From NCBI GenBank assembly GCA_001430745.1, contig KQ482072.1, positions 251,610-263,972 on the forward strand: a stretch of 12,363 nucleotides of DNA. Direction: 5' to 3'. This stretch comes from Auxenochlorella pyrenoidosa. Lineage: Eukaryota > Chlorophyta > Trebouxiophyceae > Chlorellales > Chlorellaceae. How positions within the stretch are numbered: the first letter of the stretch is position 1; the number at the start of each line of letters is the position of its first letter. Made by a program: the position numbers and the translations under genes. Under the pieces are notes generated by a model. That model was given only the letters and a program-made list of their open reading frames with translations. It did not search any database and was not told where the DNA came from. Shown here piece after piece: positions 8,398-12,363 of this stretch.

Positions 8398-9947
8398 TCA
8401 GGCAGTCTCGCCGTCGCCGGAGGGGGCCGCCGGTGCCTTGACCCACACCGTCTCGGGCTCCCCCGCCTTGAGTGCTGCATAGCGCGCCGCTGTGAAGAGA
8501 TAGTCGCTGAGCCGGTTCAGGTACACCCCAACAGCCGCATCCGTGGCATCTGACCGCACCAAAGGCACGACCGCGCGCTCGGCGCGGCGGCACACGCTGC
8601 GCGTGACGTGCAGCGCCGCCGCCGCCAGGCCGCCTGCACGCAGTTAGGCCAGGCGGGTGGGGCCAGGATGGATGAGCTCGTTTGGAGGCGACGGGGCGCG
8701 TGCGCCCAGGGTTGGGTGACACTCAGCCCTGCCTGACAGTGCATGCGGAGCGCCAAGGTGTGCTGTCGCGGTCACAGATTCTTGGTTGCATGAACGAGCG
8801 AGAACGTCTCTCAGCAGCCCTTTTCCTGCCGTTTGCGCTCAGCGATAACAGCAGGCGCCGCCCCAGCAGGCCCGCCCAGCTGCCCCTCACCAGAGGGCAG
8901 GATGAACTGCGTGAGCGGCGGCAGCTGCGCACTCATCTCGTCTATCCACAACTCCAGCTGCTCGGTGTGGGCGGCGCTGAAGGCCACGCGCTGGCATCGT
9001 GTGGGAGGGTGGGGAGACAAGACACCAGAAGGCTCTGTCAGCTTGCGGGGGGGTTGGCACAGCCAACACCAGCTGTGACACCAAGCCCTAGGTGGCCGCC
9101 AGGCTTATGGGCTGGCAAGCAGTGTGGGAGTGCAGGCTGGGGCGTAGCGCAGAACCCGTCCCCCTCCATTCCAGCTGAACCTCGCTGCAAAGCAGAGACA
9201 GGCGGCACCCCCCACCTGCAGTTTGTGCTCCGAGGAGGAGTGCAGCGGAGTGGCCACTGCAGACCCCACATCCAGCAGCCGCGACTGGATAGCCTCCAGC
9301 TGCACTCAGCGAAGCAAGGGGGGCGCTCAGGGTGGGGGGCATGCCGCAGCGGCCAGACCGCAGCAGCAGCGCCAGGGGCGGCACAGCCGGCGGCGGCGGC
9401 GAGGCAGAACAGCTGCAATTGGGACTGCGCAGAAGCAGCTGGAGGCATGAATCGCTTGAATGACGACGCCAGGAGCCTGCACCCAGGTACGGCGGTGCCC
9501 CGGTGAGCAGGCCGGGTGTCGGCCACGAGCGGCAGCCCAACCTGCTGCTGCCATCCCTCTCACCTGCGACGCAAGTCCAGCATCCAGGCTGCGCGCATGC
9601 TCTCGCGCCAGGCCCACCATGCTGTTCACCTGCATCGCAGCCAGGGTGCGACCGACCGCAATGCCTCAGGCAGTCATGCAGAGCCGGCTGTGGCGGCAGC
9701 AGGCGGGCGGCAAGGGGCGTGCGCAGGCAGCAGCAGCACCCACCTCGTCGACATCGCCGAGCGCAGCAAAGACTGCGTCGTCCTTGGGCCGCCGTTCACC
9801 GCTGTACAGGCTGCTGGCGCCGGCATCGCCGGTCTTGGTGTAGATCTTCATGCTGCAGGCAGGGTGGGGAGGGAGGCAGGTGAGGACGGGCAGGCGGCGG
9901 GCCGGGCGCCGGCTGCAGCGGCGCCAAGCCACCAGGTTGCGGCGCAT
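8398..9947 (-). CDS. MMAB: ATP:cob(I)alamin adenosyltransferase, MMAB/PduO type, 5 exons, 229 aa
   Basis: Exons (minus): 9947-9744, 9629-9564, 9299-9216, 8990-8891, 8633-8398; GT-AG, phases 0,0,0,1; stop TGA at 8400-8398. The enzyme moves the 5'-deoxyadenosyl group of ATP to cob(I)alamin, giving the coenzyme of methylmalonyl-CoA mutase. Hallmarks seen: ATP-binding N-terminal segment [20 protein letters not shown] (37-56), then DVDEVNS (65-71), [13 protein letters not shown] (165-177) and [15 protein letters not shown] (190-204), the last two very close to animal MMAB. The 32 residues before MKIYTKTGD hold eight arginines in the first 18 and no acidic residue, as expected of a mitochondrial presequence. 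The start is the first in-frame ATG; an out-of-frame ATG at 9969 precedes it. A CAG with a pyrimidine-rich tract just before Met33 could allow a shorter form. The full core fold is present, so it is probably active. It faces malate synthase head to head. Confidence 0.95.
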
Positions 9948-11299
9948 CACGCGCTCGTTGTTCAATCATGGGCGCTACTCACAGAGCTGCGCTGGAGGAG
10001 AAGCCTGCGACCAACCGAGCCTGACGACGCCACGCTGCGGCGCCTTCGCTCACGCTGCACTGTGCAAGTGTCCCCTGAATGATCGCTCGCAGCATATGCA
10101 CTGAAGAGATTGCCGCTGACCGGAAAGGAGCCTGTGCATGGGCCGGCATCAGCGGTGACTTGGCACGGGTCCGGTCGTCGGCTGGTACAGCCTTCCAACG
10201 TGTCTGTGCCTTTCTACCCTGCGTGGACCACTCCCTTTGTCCTGGTGCGATGCTACACATCCTGACGGCAAACCGGTGCCAAGCTTAGTCTTGAGGTCGT
10301 GAGGCAGTGAGTTGGTCAAAGACCAGCAGACATGCATGCCGGCCCAATGCGCCATGCTAAGAACTCAAGTGGCAGTAGCAACGATGATGATGAGAACGAT
10401 CCATGGTGAGTATGGAAAGCCAGAAGATGGGGATTCCCATCACCCAATGCAGCATCTGCAGCCAGCCACAGCGGAGTTGTTGCAGCCGCATGCTGCATCT
10501 TATTCCAGCCAGCACTGAGGCAGATGCCGCAGACTTTCCACCTTGGACAAAATATCGCGAATAGCGGGCACCACAGAGGGAAACTAACGGCAGCAGCTGG
10601 CTAACCGGGGGTGCAGGTGAGCTCTGGCGTGGGGTACAGAAGGCTGAGCAGGCGCCACCGCAAAGCTGGGGTCAGGCACATTCAGCAGCGCAACCTGGCA
10701 GCATTGTTTTGCCAACAGGCACCGTGGAAGATTCCTTGGAAGGCAGATAATTGCTGGCCCCGGGGGAGCGGAGGGTGATGGATTGCTGACAGGCACTGCA
10801 CGGTGTGGCACAAATTCAAACACATCTGGCAGCGGCGGCAGCGCTGGGGTGACCAAGAAGACAGCACCAGCCCCTTGCTGCCTGCCGATTTACGAGCGAT
10901 GATGCTTGAACTGCTGGATGACCAGGTGAGAAGACGGCGCGAAGCAAAGTGGTGACGGCGGGCCTTCGACTTGGTTGACTCAGGGGTTCCACACTCAGGG
11001 TGCAACGCAAGTTGCAACTTCACATCAACCGTGGCAACCAATTGATCGCAAACCGAGCGTTATGGGCGATTACTGCTCCGCATGCTGGCCGTGCTATGCA
11101 AATGCACATAAACTCCCCAGCGCAGCTGTTTGTCTTGATGGCGTCGCAGGTTGTGTTCCGGCATCCTTCCCTCGCTTTCACGAGACGGTCACTTGCCCCT
11201 GTCGCTTCGGGTTGCCCCCGCACCTGCCGCTCTCCTGCCCGCTTCCCTGCCAGCCTCTCGCGTTGCCGCCCCCCGTTATCCCGCCTTCGAGTGATCAGC
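9948..11299. other. Head-to-head spacer between MMAB and malate synthase; no gene supported
   Basis: About 1.35 kb between two divergent start codons. Base composition is visibly less GC-rich than in the genes, especially around 10300-10560 and 10980-11160. Open frames exist on both strands but none shows a recognisable motif or exon-like borders. It must hold both 5' UTRs and promoters. Visible elements: an out-of-frame ATG at 9969 before MMAB, a small inverted repeat TGGTC-AAA-GACCA at 10313-10325, a 12-bp palindrome at 11009-11020, CCAAT at 11038-11042, and ATGCAAAT at 11096-11103. Confidence 0.6.
11009..11020. promoter_or_regulatory. Perfect 12-bp palindrome AAGTTGCAACTT upstream of malate synthase
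   Basis: A self-complementary 12-mer about 280 bases before the malate synthase ATG, in a less GC-rich part of the spacer and 17 bases before a CCAAT. The symmetry suits a dimeric DNA-binding protein. The GCAAC half is also repeated just to its left (TGCAACGC, 11001-11008). Confidence 0.3.
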
Positions 11300-12363
11300 A
11301 TGGGTGGGGCCTCCTCCTCTGAGGTGGGCCCCTCAGCAGCAAAGTGGGCTGCCACATGCTGCTGTCAGTGGCGCAATGACTACACCCCTGGGATTTCGAA
11401 CGCCCTGTCGCCGGTCCCAGTCGCACCACCGCGACATTTAGGCGCCAATGCACGCTGCAGCCGACTCGCCAGCATGTGGGAACGGGCAGACATCGGCGCC
11501 GCCAGGGCTGCCTCTGCCTGCCTGCCGTTTCAAGCCCGCCGCCATCTCTTCCCCGACTGCCCTGCAGGGTGCCATCCCCAAGGGGATGGACATCCTGGCT
11601 GAGATGAAGCCTGGATACGAGGAGATTCTGTCCAGGTGGGGCGCCGCTGCTGCGGCCACGGAGCGGCCGGTGCCCGCTGCCAGTGCCAGCACCCCAGGCA
11701 GCACTCAGCGACGAGAAACCGCTTTCTGGCAGCCATGTCCTTATTTCGTGTTGTACCTCCCATGAGTCACAGTGCTGAAAGCCCGGGAAGGCAGTCCCAC
11801 TGGCCCAGCAGACGGGTTTGCACTCTACCACATTGGTCATCTGAGGTCATCCCCTTGCTGCCCTCCTCACACCCTTCCTTCCTCCATCCGTCTGCCTTCC
11901 CTCTGCCTCCCTCCCTGCAGGGATGCGCTGGACTTCCTGGCCAAGCTGTCCCGCAAGTACAGCAGCCGGTGAGCTCGGCGCCTGGCTGGCAGGCGCAGCC
12001 GCTGTGCTTGGGCGGGCTGCTGCCAAACCGCAGCCGCTGCGCTTTGGGTGGCTGCATGTGGTTGCATGCACATTGCCCACATGTGCAGGTGCACAACATG
12101 CGCTGGCCTCAATTGCAGAACTTTCATCCGCCCCCTGCCCAACCCCGCTTGCACTGGTGAAGATGCATTTTGCTCGCCCCTGCACATGCCCCCTGCCCCC
12201 TGCAGAGTGACCGAGCTGCTGGAGCGCCGCCGCCAGCAGCAGGCCCAGTACGACGCCGGCGAGAAGCCGCACTTCCTGCCCGAGACAAAGAAGGTGCGTG
12301 TGTATGTGTGTGTGTGTGTGTGTGGTGGTGGTGGTGGTGGGATGTGTGTGTGTGCGAGCAGGG
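11300..12363 (+). CDS. MLS: Malate synthase, N-terminal part, 4 exons in window (76 codons), runs off the right edge
   Basis: Exons: 11300-11323, 11568-11635, 11921-11968, 12206-12293; a fourth intron opens at 12294 and continues beyond the window. Phases 0, 2, 2, 0 match. The protein reads MGGASSSE, then GAIPKGMDILAEMKPGYEEI, LSRDALDFLAKLSRKYSSR, VTELLERRRQQQAQYDAGEK and PHFLPETKK. This is the conserved N-terminal pattern of the malate synthase A family: an 'ILT.EAL.F...L' helix, then 'LL.RR..RQ...D.GE.P.FLPET'. The enzyme condenses glyoxylate with acetyl-CoA to malate in the glyoxylate cycle, normally in peroxisomes or cytosol. The TIM-barrel catalytic core and any C-terminal peroxisome signal are outside the window, so activity and location cannot be judged. 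The first exon is chosen because ATG lies in good context (AGCATGGGT) and its donor is in phase. An alternative is reading straight through from ATG 11448 into exon 2. Confidence 0.88.
12294..12356 (+). repeat. GT and GGT microsatellite at the start of malate synthase intron 4
   Basis: Directly after exon 4 the intron reads GTGCGTGTGTATGTG, then a (GT)n run, a run of about six GGT units, and a second GT run to the window edge. The true donor AAG|GTGCGT is the first of many GT dinucleotides. Confidence 0.9.

Noticed and set aside
8227..8553. Plus-strand open frame with a poly-Gln tract
   Set aside because: The Gln run is the (CAG)7 repeat in the MMAB 3' region and the rest is antisense to the last MMAB exon.
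10682..11041. Minus-strand open frame of 119 codons in the head-to-head spacer
   Set aside because: No recognisable motif, no support from exon borders, and a composition like surrounding non-coding sequence.
11367..11401. tRNA-like words: A-box-like GTGGCGCAATG and T-loop-like GGGATTTCGAAC
   Set aside because: The two boxes are only about 23 bases apart, far too close for a tRNA, and no acceptor stem pairs. It lies in malate synthase intron 1.
11448..11567. Alternative malate synthase start at ATG 11448 reading into exon 2 without splicing
   Set aside because: Possible, but the added segment is not malate synthase-like, while the upstream ATG at 11300 has better context and a phase-matched GT donor with a CTGCAG acceptor at exon 2. 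cDNA would settle it.
1..12363. CRISPR array, insertion sequence, phage or bacterial operon
   Set aside because: No spaced repeat array, transposase or ribosome-binding-site pattern is seen; all supported genes have spliceosomal introns.

Overview
This window looks like nuclear DNA of a GC-rich green alga, most likely a Chlorella-type trebouxiophyte. The reasons are short exons of about 16 to 650 bp, many GT-AG introns of roughly 110 to 390 bp with C-rich tracts and CTGCAG-type acceptors, a UGUAA poly(A) motif, strong alanine/glutamine low-complexity coding, and the gene set itself. The taxon is inferred from style, not proven. Exons were assembled by eye, requiring GT-AG borders, matching intron phases and a continuous sensible protein; all joins used here are phase-consistent.

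Layout, left to right. (1) 275-2395, minus strand: an eight-exon gene for a 227-residue protein with four predicted membrane helices, which I cannot assign to a family. (2) 2804-7931, minus: an eleven-exon gene for a splicing factor of about 803 residues of the RBM5/RBM6/RBM10 (plant SUA) type: RS-rich N-terminus, RRM1, RanBP2 zinc finger, RRM2, acidic and alanine/glutamine-rich linker, OCRE domain, coiled-coil-like tail. The usual C2H2 finger and G-patch are not seen. (3) 8398-9947, minus: a five-exon gene for ATP:cob(I)alamin adenosyltransferase (MMAB/PduO type) with an arginine-rich presequence. (4) 11300 to the right edge, plus: the first four exons of malate synthase; the rest lies outside. 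Genes 1-3 are tandem on the minus strand; genes 3 and 4 are head to head across about 1.35 kb that holds no gene I can support.

Functional links. Cobalamin adenosyltransferase makes the coenzyme of methylmalonyl-CoA mutase (propionate to succinyl-CoA), and malate synthase is the second glyoxylate-cycle enzyme (C2 units to malate). Both serve carbon assimilation from acyl-CoAs, so the shared upstream region may be a joint control region, but this is inference. The two other genes have no evident link to them.

The most unusual structure is in the introns. The splicing-factor gene carries two extra copies of its own exon-9 end plus 5' splice site inside the following intron, in frame with the true site but with a stop codon before them. 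Two other introns (one in the same gene, one in the membrane-protein gene) also have tandem repeats that start at the 5' splice site.
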